Shown here piece after piece: positions 43,901-57,978 of a stretch of DNA of 64,000 bases. Made by a program: the position numbers and the translations under genes. The DNA comes from Latrodectus hesperus. Taxonomy: Eukaryota; Arthropoda; Arachnida; Araneae; Theridiidae. The stretch's first letter is position 1. Each line of letters opens with the position of its first letter. The notes under the pieces were generated by a model that saw only the letters and a list, made by a program, of their open reading frames with translations, was not told where the DNA came from and searched no databases. The stretch lies in the NCBI GenBank assembly GCA_037975125.1, contig CM075851.1:121302908-121366907 (forward strand). Direction: 5' to 3'.

Positions 43901-46900
43901 GAATCCGAACCACTACAAACATCCATGCCCAAGGTGGGATTCGAACCCATGAACTGTTGAACCGAAGGCAAGAGCGCTAACCATTCGGCTGCCAGCTCGG
44001 CCTTCAATCTAACAGGATATACTGTCACAATCAATATGCTTCTAAATGTAGCTTGTGTTACGATGAAATAAATTTTTATTTTATATAGCAAACAACTTCT
44101 GATATTGACACAAATTTTTAATAATGCACAAGTTTTAACAATGGGGAATTTGATCCAAATACTTTTAAAACGAGATTAAATATATTTTAAAAATAAAATA
44201 TATTTGTTTTATTAATAATTAAATGAAAGATACATTTGGACAAACTGGATACATTTGGACACATTTTCCCTTTCGTACCATAGTAGTAAACAATCTCAAA
44301 ATTCAATATTCATTAATGGAAATGAACAACCGACAATATAAAACTAAAACTCTGAACAGTTCAATACAATCTATATTAAATAAACTTCAGAGAAATAGCT
44401 GCCACAAATTCAAAAATTTCTGTATTCCTAATTGCTAATGAGAAATATGGTAAAGACCAGTAAACATGTTCAGGAAGAATCAGTATTCGGTGAGCAAATT
44501 AATTTGAACTTCCATCTAAGCTATATTAGGCATACTTATGCATGCATGTGCTAATACTTGACAAACTTACCAGAGGTAAGCTATAAGGCAACAACTCCAC
44601 TTTATATACACAATACTTATTTGTAGAAATTGAAAATGAAACACTAAGATGTTGCCATTCTCGATTCTGAAGTACTAGTTTCAGTTTGTGTACTCTTCAT
44701 TCGGCAAAATGTACTGATGCATGAAGCAAATTGCTGATGTAAGACCAATCAGAGATTTGGTTTGATGACATAATACACCAACTTTCCAAAACTGCATATA
44801 TTTTTGTTCTCAGCTGCCATGTATGTACAAAATTCATATTGGTAGATATCAAGTGAATAGAGGATAGCTGATATGAGAATTATGAAATTACAGAGCTCGA
44901 AGACTGGGAAATGGTTGAGAGACAAGGTAAGTTTAAACTTTTTGGCTATCATTTTTCACCTTACAATAACACATTAGTTGATTTTTTCACTTGCCTTCTT
45001 TATAGCTTTTAGTTTAAAATTTGATGTGTAACTTAAATATATTTGCTTAGTGATACATAAATTTGAATGTATGCAGAGCGAAACATTTCAGGTCAAGACA
45101 GAAGTTGAAATTACATTAACCAATTCAAAATGTAATATTGTTCCAAGGAAACAAATTTGTTATTGCACGCAATTTGACAATGCTGATTATAGTTTAAAAG
45201 TCAGCAGAGTCGTAAAGCCATCTGTTATTTATTTTAAGAAACATAAACTGCATTTCTTTCAAAATTTTATTGGATGATTTTCTGTTAGAGAATGTTTTTT
45301 ATCACATTATCTGCAGCAGCGTGTAATACGCACAACGAAATACAAAACTTTTTAACACATAATTCCCAGATTATATACAGGAAAATATGGTAATAATTGC
45401 ATATTAAATTAAACCTAAATTATATTAACTACAATATATATACATACAATATATATAATAATTCTTCATATGTATCTAGATAGTGAAAATTCTGCTTTTA
45501 ATTATGTCTTAACATTTCATAGCATGGGTAATATAAAAAAAAGATTAAATTCTATTAATTAATTTTCCACATTTCTTCAAAAATTTTAGGATGCAACTAC
45601 ATTCAAGACGCATTTTCAGTGTCTTCATTAAAACAAAATTATAAACATGTTTCAGTTTTTCAGTATTAAATCGTTCTTTTTTATTACCATTTAATAAATA
45701 TTTCCAAGTATCATCAATTACAAATGTATATTTCCCTTGAGATGAAAGCAACTTGATTTTAAGTAATTGTTTTTTAAGTTTTTCCAGTTAAATGTAAGCT
45801 TTGATTGTTTTTCCTTACTTCATTTGTTTTACAATTCTTTCCTTTTTTACATAATCAGAAAAAAATATATAAGTGCAAAAATATAATTATTGTTTACCTA
45901 TTATTCTTTTATTTTCCAGCAAAATTAAAATTTATGCATACAAATAAAGCCTATAACAAAATACTTGGACTCAAAAAGTTTTTATTTATACTATTTTCCC
46001 ACAAAGAAAATCAAAATCATTAATAAAATGTCTATACCTCAAGCATCATTTTATTAAATTATTGCTACTTGTAATATTTTGATTGCTGTAAAAAAATGAC
46101 TAGATTCTAAGTCAATAATCAAAAAAGGCATATATATAAGAATTAAATTTTTAAATTTCATAATTAATTGAAATACATATTTTACAATGCAATGGTCTAA
46201 AAATCATCAAAATAACTTAATTGAATAGTATTAAATAGATGAATTTATTGAATATTCTAAAATATATAAAATGGCAAGATATTTTTCAAGAACATAAACA
46301 TACTTAACATAAATTTCTAAGCAGAAATTGATTAAACAGATAATTGTAGATTATCTATGCCTTAAAATTATCAAAATAGAATATGAATCAAAGCAGTTTG
46401 AGATTATTTCAATGTATAATATTAATATTTGAAGTTATAAATCTTACTTCATTGCTATCAGAATTGACTTCAGAATTCAAAAATTCTGGAATAATAACAG
46501 GCATGAAGAAATAATCACCAAGAGAAGTATTGTGACATATTATATTTTTCTAAAAAAATAACAAAAAAGAAACTCTTCAAAAATAAAGTAACATGTATTA
46601 AACAGATATTGATACAAAATATACGTCTGATTGAGCATTTGAATGTTATTTGAATTTAAAATGCAGATAATCCAACTAAATAGATAAAAATTGAATGACT
46701 TAATTCTAATGAAATATTTCAAATTAAAAACTCTTGATTATTTCATAAATTATACTGGCATTTATATAAATTATGTGCAAATATATAAAATAAAAAATAT
46801 TATAGATAATGTACATAATATATTTGAGGATTGTTTGTTACGTTTGTCATTCAGCGGCTTTTTTTTTTTTTTTTTTTTGCACAAAAAGCCCAATTAGACT

Positions 46901-49900
46901 GGAACCTACATTTTAAAAAAGATTTTAAATCACTACAAACATCTAATCTTGAGGAGGGCTTTGAACCTGCAAATTGTTGAATTGACAACAAGAGAGCTAA
47001 CAATATTAGCTACCAGCTAATACAATTGAGGTACACCAATGACAATATAATTACATACATTTTGTCATTTTCTATGTTGTTTCCAACTAGTACACCTCAA
47101 ATTGCAAAATAAAAAAACTTACAAAAATACTAAAAACTTAAATCAAAACAGTAAAATAATGCAGAGCTTTTATAATGTTATTTTTTATGATATAGTGTTC
47201 AAGAATTTGTTTTTGTAAAAATAAAAAACAAATAAAATAAATATACTTGGAAAACACTTGGTTAATAATTATCATCTAATAACACCAAAATTAATAAAAA
47301 TGTAAAATCAAAAAATAAAACCTTTTGAATTACATATTTGGCTATATGAGAAAATTATACAAGGAAATATTCATATTATACATATATAATTAAGGGATTC
47401 AAGATAGAAATTTAAAAATTAATTACTACCATTAAAAGCTTGAACTAAAAATTAAAATATTTTACCTTTAAATCAGATTTTGAACTCCCTGCTATGCGAG
47501 AAAAAGCATTATTAAGCAAGTCATTGTCTTTAAGGTTGGAAAGCCACTTCAGCAAATTTGGTAGATTTGAAACTATAGACAAGGTAGAAAATAATTCAGT
47601 TTAATAAATGCTTCTCTATTTCATTTTATACAAAAAATAAAAATCCTATATTGGATATGAAAATTGTAGCTAATTATTCAAAGAAATAATGAATACATAC
47701 ACATACATCTTTTGGTTTTACTGTTGAGAATGAATTATATATTAACACCATTTTACAAAATAAGAAAATGAGAATTACAAATAAGAACAAAATTATATTA
47801 AAAAAAAAGTTAAGAAAATCAGAAAAACAAGCAATTGAAAAACAAAAACTTAGATTAAAAAAAAACTTTTATTCTTACAGATAAAAAAATGACAGAATTA
47901 GCTAAATAAAGTCATTTCAAATAAATGTGTTTCTTTTCTTTTTTCTATTTTTAGAACTATTTTAAATTTATTTAATTTAAAATAAAATTGCAACATGTTT
48001 TTATATGAATCATTAAGTGTAATTCAATTGAATCACCTTTTTAAAAAAAAGAGTTAACCATAAAAAACTTTTTAAAGATAAAACATAAAACTGGATATTG
48101 TAAATTTTTATTAAGTTCTCATATCATTTGGTATTTTAATGTAAATTTATTTGAAGAAACAAGTTAATTTAAAAATTCTAGGTAATTTGGTTTACTAAAA
48201 CATGGTTAATTTTTTTTTCAATGTTGATATATAAATTTGGAATTTTTTTAAATATAGTTGGTGAAATAAGTTTAGGAAAAAAAAGCATTTTCAAATGAAA
48301 TATAAGCAAATACATGTCTATTTTCATAATTCCAGCTAAATAAAAATTGTAAGAGAACTTCTATATCACTTATATCGGTAACAAGAATCCAAAAAAAAAA
48401 AAAAAAATATCAATATGAATAAAAAAAAAAGTAAAACATTGTTAAAGAAATTATATTATTTTTTGGAATGGCCATACATTAACTTTACTAAGTAAAGTTT
48501 AAAAATTAATATTTATAACTGTAAATCAAGAATATTTCACATTAAATTATAAAACAACTTTAGATATTGTTTTGTGTAAAATGAAAACCAAGCTATTCGC
48601 ATGCCTTCTTTAAAGATAAAAAAAAGTACATGCATTTTTCTGAGAAAAGGAAATTGTCTTTAAAGTTCATTTTCTAATTATTCTTATTTTGTCACTTAAT
48701 GAAGACATTAGATTACAATTAGAACACAAAATATTAGTAATGAATTTTAAAACTTTGATATTTATTATTTAATAGTCAGTTCTATTCTTCAATGAAACAA
48801 TTTGGAAATTCGATTCCCACATGACCAAAAAGTAAATCAAATTATATCAGAAATAGATTTTAATAATGCAAACATGAAATGTAACCCCATGATCTAATTT
48901 TTCGATGAGTATAATAGTTTCAATGGCTAAGTTCTCTTAACTTGAGAATTTTAAGTCCATAACATCTGATTATTTTCCCTATTCCAAGACTAATTGCCAT
49001 AAACTAAGTTTCACTTTTAAAGAAATTTTGACGGAATAGACTTAAACCATGTTATCGAATCACTGACTAAACATTTGTTATACCTCAAGTACTTTCCCTA
49101 ATAAAAAAAGTTCTTAAATTCTTACTACACTGAAGCCATTAAAATTTTTTTTATCCCTAGCTTGTCTTTGGCATTGCTGTTATTAATTGACAAATAGCCC
49201 AATAAAGTGATGAAGCATAAAAAGAATTAAAATTAGCCTCCATAAAATTGTCTTAAAGAGCTTTAAAACAATTGGGCAGTGCCTGAGGTGGTCACTATGC
49301 ATATCCCCCTGGTTTCTCAAAATTGAAGAATTAAAAGGAATTATTTCAAACATCAAAATCCCATGAAAGGAAAAGTTGGGCATGAATTTCTCATTTAGAA
49401 ACCACTTAGTAAGATTAAGGTTTTCTCAGAATACTGAGTCATGCTTCGAATAAATAGAAGAAATGATTAGTAGAAAATATTAGGATTCAGTAGATGAAGC
49501 ATAATTATCTATAGAGAATGTGGATTAGTATTCTGTGATACTGCTATTTGTAACAGATTGATATCAAACTAATAACATGTAACTATGGAATCAAGGGTTG
49601 CTAAGGACCAAACTAAATTACATGCAAAATCTCACTACCTATCTAGGACTAAGGTCCAAGAAAAAAGGCATATTGTGAAGTGGATTATTATTCATACAAA
49701 ACACAGTAGCTTTATACACAATAACTTACAATAATAGCTCTATAAAACCATACAACTACACCTTGGACCATTAATCAAGAAATGAGCCTATTTATAGGAT
49801 GTCTAGAAGCAGCTCATTCAGAACAGTGACTTCTGGGGTGGCACGAACTGTCAGTATGGTAGCCATTACTTTGGTTTTTCTTGAAAATGCAACATAGAAA

Positions 49901-51279
49901 CCAACAGTCTAAAGACGAAGCTAGATATAGGAGTAGCAGAATGTTCTCCTTTTGAAGAAATCCAAATTCTGAGCGACCATGCTGATGATCTGCTCATACA
50001 GAGCAACAATGCTTGGAACAGGATGAATTGTCTCAGCATAGTAACCATTACTTTGATTTCCCTTGACAATGCAGCATAGAGACAGACAGCCCAAAGATAA
50101 AATAGGAGTGGCACAATGTCAACTCTTCAGAGAAGTACCATTCCTGAATGCTGATTGTTTGGTTTGTTTGGTTTGTTTGTCGCTCAACGGTCATTTTTTG
50201 CACACGAGGGCTAATAGACCGGGACTTACGGTTTAAAGTGGATTCCGAACCACTACAAACATCCATGCCCAAGGTGGGATTCGAACCCACGAACTGTTGA
50301 ACCGAAGGCAAGAGCGCTAACCATTCGGCTGCCAGCTCGGCCCTGAATGCTGAATTTTGATGACAATATACAAGTCTGAAGGCTCATAGGAAAATGCTAA
50401 TTGCCTGACTCTGTGTAATATCATAGTGGCCATGCATCTGGTGTGATGGTATTGTCAGTCATTTGACATGGGACATGCACAGATGGGGATCAGAAAACAT
50501 TTCTGAAATTTTAAAAATCGTGCTTGTTGCATATTTTTACAGCCTGAGAGGTGCTATTTTTGAACAAAATAATGCATTGCAAGTCATGTGCTGGCCTTTT
50601 CATCAATACATAAATATTTTATTATCCTGTCCTACATAATTTTGATAAATTTCACCAATTAAAAATAACAGATCATGAGTTACCCATCTATACTAAGCTA
50701 ATGAAGTATGGCAGATTTGAAGCAGCATGGAAAAGTCCCATTTTTAATGTTATTCAACCTGTTTGACTTCATGCCTAATGGGGTAAAGGTTTTATTAGCT
50801 GTCAAAATTTTTTTACTTAATTTCATACCTCTGTAAAACCTTAAATTGCTTACAAATTTAATAATTTTGTTTCATTGTCATACTGTTTGCATACAAAAAG
50901 TATCTTATTTATTTGCTTTTCTTGATGCAATTTTAATATCCAGTGTATAATGTTTATTGCGAGAAATAATTGTGACTGTTGCAGATTTCATAGTATATAT
51001 ATATATAATTCTACATAAAAATATCTTCCAATAAAATTAACTTTTTGTTTAAAAAATCAGCAATTCAGTTGATATTTAATAGAAAAAACAAAAACAAATA
51101 GGAAAATATTTCATTCAATGGAACATATAAAGATGGATTTTTTATTCAAAACAGAAGTTCCCCCAAAACAAAAGTTTGTATTTATTCTTGTAAATCTAGT
51201 ATTTTTTAAATTCATCAAATGGTGAATTTTATACATACATTTTTTTATCTTTTAAATTCATGCAATAGAATGAATTTAA

Positions 51280-51336
<57 letters not shown>

Positions 51337-54300
51337 CTACATAAAAATGTCTTCCAATAAAATTAACTTTTTGTTTAAAAAATAAGCAATACAGTTGATA
51401 TTTAATAGAAAAAACAAATAGGAAAATATTTCATTCAATGGAACATATAAAGATGGATTTTTTATCAATTTTCATAATTTTAGCAGATATTCATCTTTAA
51501 AATAAAGATGTTCAAGTACCCTCTGTTCATAAGTACTTGTATATTATAACTCCTCAAGTTTAAACTATAAATTAACAAAAATTAGTATAAAATTGATGAA
51601 ATTATCTGAGCTGCCAGAATCAAATGGAATTATTAAGAGCTTCCAAATGAAAAGACAAAGGAAATAGAAACAGAGAAGACAGAAGAAAAACCTTCAACAT
51701 CAAAACAGCATACAACTTTTAACAGACAATACCATAAACTGTACTTCAAATAGAGATTTATTAGTATATTTGGTGCATTATTCCCACATATCAAAACCAC
51801 TCTGCATAGCTTGCAATGACCAGCTCTCTAATGAGACAGTAAAACCTTCAAAGCTGCTTCCGTTTAAGCACTCTAAAAGACAAGTCTCTGGATGATTTAA
51901 TTTGTTAATTGCTCATTGGTCATTTTACAATCTGACAGTTTGAAAATCAGGGAAACGTATTGAAATTCAGTAACAAAGGACTAAATTTACAAAGTTGACA
52001 TGTCCAGATACTGATACTCTCCAATAAGATGTTGATGGCAAATATCAAGCATTAAATTTTTTTGTGTTTTTCATTTTTATAAATACTATGATTAAGAAAA
52101 CCCAGTAAATGATATGATCTTTTAGAGACTGTAGTATTAGTAAATGATATGATCTTTTAGATGACTGTTCTGACAAGTTGGAAAAACACTTGAAATAATG
52201 GCTAGAAAAGGATTTAATCAATAAATTTGATAAAATTAACAAATAATGTGGCATAAAATCAGGTAAATTTTCTTTCATTATACATTATTAGAACACTGAA
52301 CAGTGTATAAATATCCAAAAATCATATATTAACTATCATATATTCTGACTAAATTCTATTAGAAAAATTAATGATACATCAAATGTCTGTGGGATATATT
52401 ATTACACATTTCTGACAAATCTATCCATGCAATATTTGAGGTGCAAAATACAAATCAATATTAAACATACATAAAAATTTTTAAATACTTCTATAAAGTT
52501 TTCACAAAGAAAACACAAAAATAAAGAAAAGAAAAGAAAGTTTAAGAAAAAAAGTCCATCAAATGTCACTGTTTTTTAACAAAAAATTTGCAATTTATGA
52601 TAGTCTAAATGAAATTGTATGAGCTCCATATAATGAATAACTAATTTACAAAAAAAAAAAAAAAAAAAGTAGTTCCATTTCTGTAAAGGTAGTATGAAGA
52701 TGAGTAATTAGGTAATTTCTATAGCACATACACCAATGGGATTTGATGTTCTTTAGATAATTCTAAAAGATAAAATATAAAAATACAGAATTTGACAGTT
52801 AACTGTAAGTACACAATCTAACAAATTTCATACAATTCTACTTATTTTTATTATCGTACTTTCTGAGAACAATATTAATTTTTTTTCACATTGTTAAAAT
52901 GTTAATTAAAAATATTTCAAGCAATTTATCCACATTTCCACAGAAAATAATTGCTCGTCATAGTTAATGATTTTAAATGAAATCTCTGAGTTTCTAAACT
53001 AATATAGAAATAAAAATTTGGGTTATAATTATTTTTTTGATATGATTTAAATTACAAAACTAGAACACAACATTAAGAAAGTTACAAGCACAAAAAGAAT
53101 AAATTTCAATTAAAAAAATATTATTAAAAATAGGATAAAATATTTTACCATCAGATAAAAGTGAAGCTTTGTACAATGGATATAAATTTGCCCACAGAAT
53201 GACATCAATGAAATCAGCTGATTCCTGGAATGTATAGTAATTAAAAGCAATGATAAGAATTAAAAAGACAGAAAAGCTAACATCTTAGAGACCTAGAATC
53301 ATATTCTTTTATAAATTTATAGCATCAAAATTAATTTTAACATTATTTGTACTACTAGAAAAAATAAAGTAAATCAGATAACATGTAATTAAAAGAAAGC
53401 ATTTATTAATTTTATACAAATATAAGCTTTCTTAAAATCAAATGAAATACCTCGATAAAGTTACACGTTGCTTATTTTTCCATCACATTAAATAGAAATG
53501 TTTCAATGAAAAGTTATTGTATTTACAGTATTTAGTATATTTAGTATATATCATACAATGTTCCACGATTTTCTTACTCTTTAAGATACAGTAACAATAG
53601 CAGTTATTTTTATTCATATCATTCTTTAACTTTTATCAAATACTATAGCATAATACTTGAAAGTTATATACAAACTCTTATTATGAAAAAGAATAATATT
53701 TCATAAAATTTCAATATGAATTTGAATTAAAAAATACAGTTAGTTTTAAAGAATGAATTACTAAAATTCGTTCAAAAATTATTAACATAATTTTGTGTAG
53801 TCAGATTTTATAAACATTCAATTTATAAAATATTCCCCAAAAATTAAGCAAGCCATTCATGTTAAATGGTGCAAAAAATCACTTAAAACTTTAAATCTTA
53901 TAATTTGTTTAGTTGTAATCTTAAAAAATATATTGTCTAATTTTTTATACAAAAAGATTTAAAAATCATATATATATTTCAGAATGAAGATTCACATTTT
54001 CTGTTGGTGGTCACTTTATTGAAATTTGTTCAAATAAACTGCAATTTTTATATAGTTAGAACAATGATTCTCAACCACCATGCCTCAGCACTTTAGTGTG
54101 CTGCCAAATTCTTTAAGTGTGCCTGCAAATTTTACAAAAGTATTTAGTAAAAATTATAATGCCTTTTTTATTAAGAGTAAAATAATAATTCGATTGTTGT
54201 TCTTGCAATATATGTATTTTATTTTACATTGAAAATTATTATCATAAACTATTTTACACAATGCATTATCAGTAAGTAAACCACTTTTAAATTTATCTTT

Positions 54301-57300
54301 TTATGTGCACTGCCAAATTTTGAATAAAAAGTGTGTCATGACAAAAAAGTAAAGAATCCCTTAGTTAGGGTATTCATTATTTGTTTAAATGTATTTAAAA
54401 TGCAAGCTGTGACAACATTTAACACATAAAATTATTATAAACATGTAGAAATTAATATAAATACAGACCACTTGGGATATTTCTAGGTAATTTTAAAAAT
54501 TAGCAATGCAAAAATCAGCTTTTAGAATCACCTAGACCCAATGACAGATAATTTCTAAAAAATGTTAAATAAATGCACATTTTTGGCCACTGAAATTGAA
54601 ATATCAAGGGCAAAAGATACCAAAGCAAAATTTATTTCCAAAATTTCTTATAGTACAAATATTAATTAATAGAAAATAAATGTTTAAGGTTGAGACAACT
54701 ATAAAACCAAAATGAGTGTCAATAAGTAATAATAATAATATCTAAATCAGTAATAATGACTAAATATTTAATAAAAAATTAATTTGATGAAAGAAGGCCA
54801 TAGACATAAAAATCACATTATTGTATGCCATAAGAGTAAAATGTAGATCACAATATTAAGATTTTATATTAAAAATTTTAAAATACAAAAAATTATTAGT
54901 TGTGTATGATCAAAGATATCCTAATTTTAATACAACAAACACTGTAGTACAAAAAACAGGTGGGAGACATGTGGGCAAGAAAAACAGAAATATTAAGACC
55001 CCCTTCTTCCAAATAGTTACATTTATTTGTAATAGATGGTAAAGTATCACTTCATAATATAAGAGTGATTAATCTCCAAATTGTAGGGAATTACTTCCTA
55101 GAACTTTTGCTTTGTAGATTCAATAATGTAGACTAAAGTAGCACTTATGCTACAAAATGGAAATAAAAGGAATTCTTAAATTTAGCCTATAATATTGATG
55201 ATAAAAACATTAATTAAGAATTAGCTTTTAATCAGGATTTACATCACTTAATGTTTCGAATGTTGAACCTTTCTTTTATTTTGTAGGTCTTAACAATCAT
55301 AGTAAGAATGTAAGATATAATAGTGACAACATCCTGTTTTCCAGAAGGATTTTTATAGCTAGTGGGCCATGTTCACATGTTGAAAAGGAAAAAAATTTGG
55401 AGATTTTCAAAGCCTTTCAACTATGGGATGGGCAAACTACGGTCCGGGAGCTAACTACAGTGGGCCAGGAAGGTTCTATCTGGCTCACAGATAGAATTTT
55501 AATTTTCCAATTAGAGGTCCTTAAATGCTTAGAAAAGTTGATGAATTTTCAGACTAAAACATAAATAATAGTGTAACTAATAGGAGTGGAACATAAGTAT
55601 ACAACTTCAAACATTTACAACAAATTAGGTATTATAATAGGATATTCAGTAATTAAAAAAATATTGTCTTTTCAAAGCTTAAAGAATATAAATTATTATC
55701 TATTATGACAATAAATCAGAATCCTTACACTTTGTGATCCAAATAGTTTTCTAGAATAGTAAAGTCCAAGTTGATTAAAATAAAATTGACAGTTGAATTA
55801 GCCATGCATAATTTAATGTATAAAAATAAATTTTAAAAAATTGTGAATTAAGATAATTTATCTAATATGAAATCTAGTGATCATATTCTTTAATATTGAT
55901 TGCTAAAGTCTGATGTTATAACATCAGACATAAGCAATTCCTCTTTTATTATGGAAATTGTAATAGGTTGTTGGAAGAATTTAACAGATCCTTCTATCAA
56001 CCTATTACAATTTCAATTATAACAAAAATAATTAAAAAACTAATACATCTCAAGAATTTTAAATAAATTTTCACTTTCCATTAAGATATCATTAATGGAA
56101 TATAAATTAACTACAAAAATTATGCTTAATAATTTTATTGATACAATTTTTTGGTTATCTCTCCCAGTTTCAGAGACATAATCAATAGTCAAAATTTTGT
56201 CAATAAAGATACTAAAATTTTTCGTCAATGATTGTACTCAGTTGTAGACATCCATTCAAACTTTACCTGAATGTTTACAAAATTAACTTTATATTTTTTT
56301 ATGCTGCATGATGTAAAGATAGCAACTTGCTGATATTCAGAAGAAAAGATGCAATGGAACAAAAGTCAATATTTATAATTTTGAATTCACATATTCATAA
56401 GGACAGGTGAATAGAATGACATTGCTTTTTTGAAATCAATTCATTTGTTAATTAGAGCTGAGGTTTATAAATGATAATACGCAAAGATTAGTAAGAATAT
56501 GAACTTAGACATTAAAATAAAGTTAAATAATAAATCTATGAATAACGTACTAACTATTCAAAATCTAATTTTCAATGAATAATTTCTATCAGAAACAGAT
56601 AATGAAAAAAATTTATTTCTACACTCATTCTACATCTTAAAATTAAATGAAATTTTCATAATTTTTATCCTATCATTATTATAAATTTGTAAAATAAATA
56701 TGTACTGACTTATCTTTTCTTATTAACAATTTTAACAGTTGAAAGCGTATTTTAAAACTGAGCTTGAAATTATTTAATTCTATTTGTAAGTGAATTTTTT
56801 ATGCAAATATTGTGTTTACATTTAATGTATTCATATATACTTAATGTAGGGAATATATTTTCAATACAAAAATACTTTCTTACACAATCTTTTTAAACAC
56901 TTTCAATATTTGAGATTTCCAGAGCAATCAATGATTTAACAAAGAAATAAAATTACTCACTTAATTTTCTAGCAAGTATATTAAATTTTAATAAAAATAT
57001 GTAAGCAATTTATTTTAATATTGATAATTAATGGCATTTCATTAGCAAAACAAAATGTTTACTTAAGTACTATGATAATAATATTTAACAATGAGTTATA
57101 TTTAAAAACTTTAGCTTTAGTTTCATTTTTGCAATTTATAACAGTTCACACTGGTCAAACAAATAATAAAATTGCTCATTTCTCATGCTTTCAAATATTT
57201 CAAATTTTATTCAGAGTGAAATTAAATTATAAACAATTAAAATGAACAATAGAAAATTTCCTTACTTTACCAGATAGGTAGTTTTTCTGGGCTAAAACAG

Positions 57301-57883
57301 CATTTAAATAACCTAAATTTCGCTTAAAATTTATTGGTGGTGAATCTTCTTTAGTAGCTTTCAACACAGCTACTATTGATGGCTGAAAAAATATTAAAGT
57401 TCCAGTTTATTTTAAAGAAAGTTAACTAAGAATTTAGAGACAGAAATTATTAAAATGAAATACTGGAAAAATTAGGATGCTATATATATATTATTTTTTT
57501 CATATCAAACACTACAGCTCAATTATCTAATTTCTTATTTTTATATTTCGTTTATATAATAATTGTACTTAATTTATAAAAAAAATAATATTTCAAAATT
57601 GATAAATGATTTAAATAACAATGATGTCCTATAAATTAAAAAACAAGTTATTCTGAAATTTGTAATTATTTTACTAACATAAGAATTATATCATTTAAGA
57701 TTAAAGAAGATTTATAACACTTACTTCAAATAAATAATACGCTTTATTGGTTTTATTTTTATAATTTTTGCTTACACAAACATATTTTGAAAATCAAATA
57801 CAAAGCAGTTAAAATTAAAGCATGAAATTGCTACTTCTGATTCTTTCTCCTAATACTTATTTTTAGTAATAGCATTTTTATTG

Positions 57884-57978
<95 letters not shown>

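Noticed and set aside
43920..44002. A tRNA gene on the minus strand
   Set aside because: The B box and T stem are perfect, but the anticodon arm does not fold into a 5-bp stem with a 7-nt loop. A non-tRNA body, a tail and target duplications follow, and further copies exist. It is a SINE.
50048..50311. 82- to 87-codon minus-strand ORFs at 49.9-50.3 kb
   Set aside because: They run through the SINE and the Tc1 duplication. The same SINE-derived peptide appears at 43870-44091.
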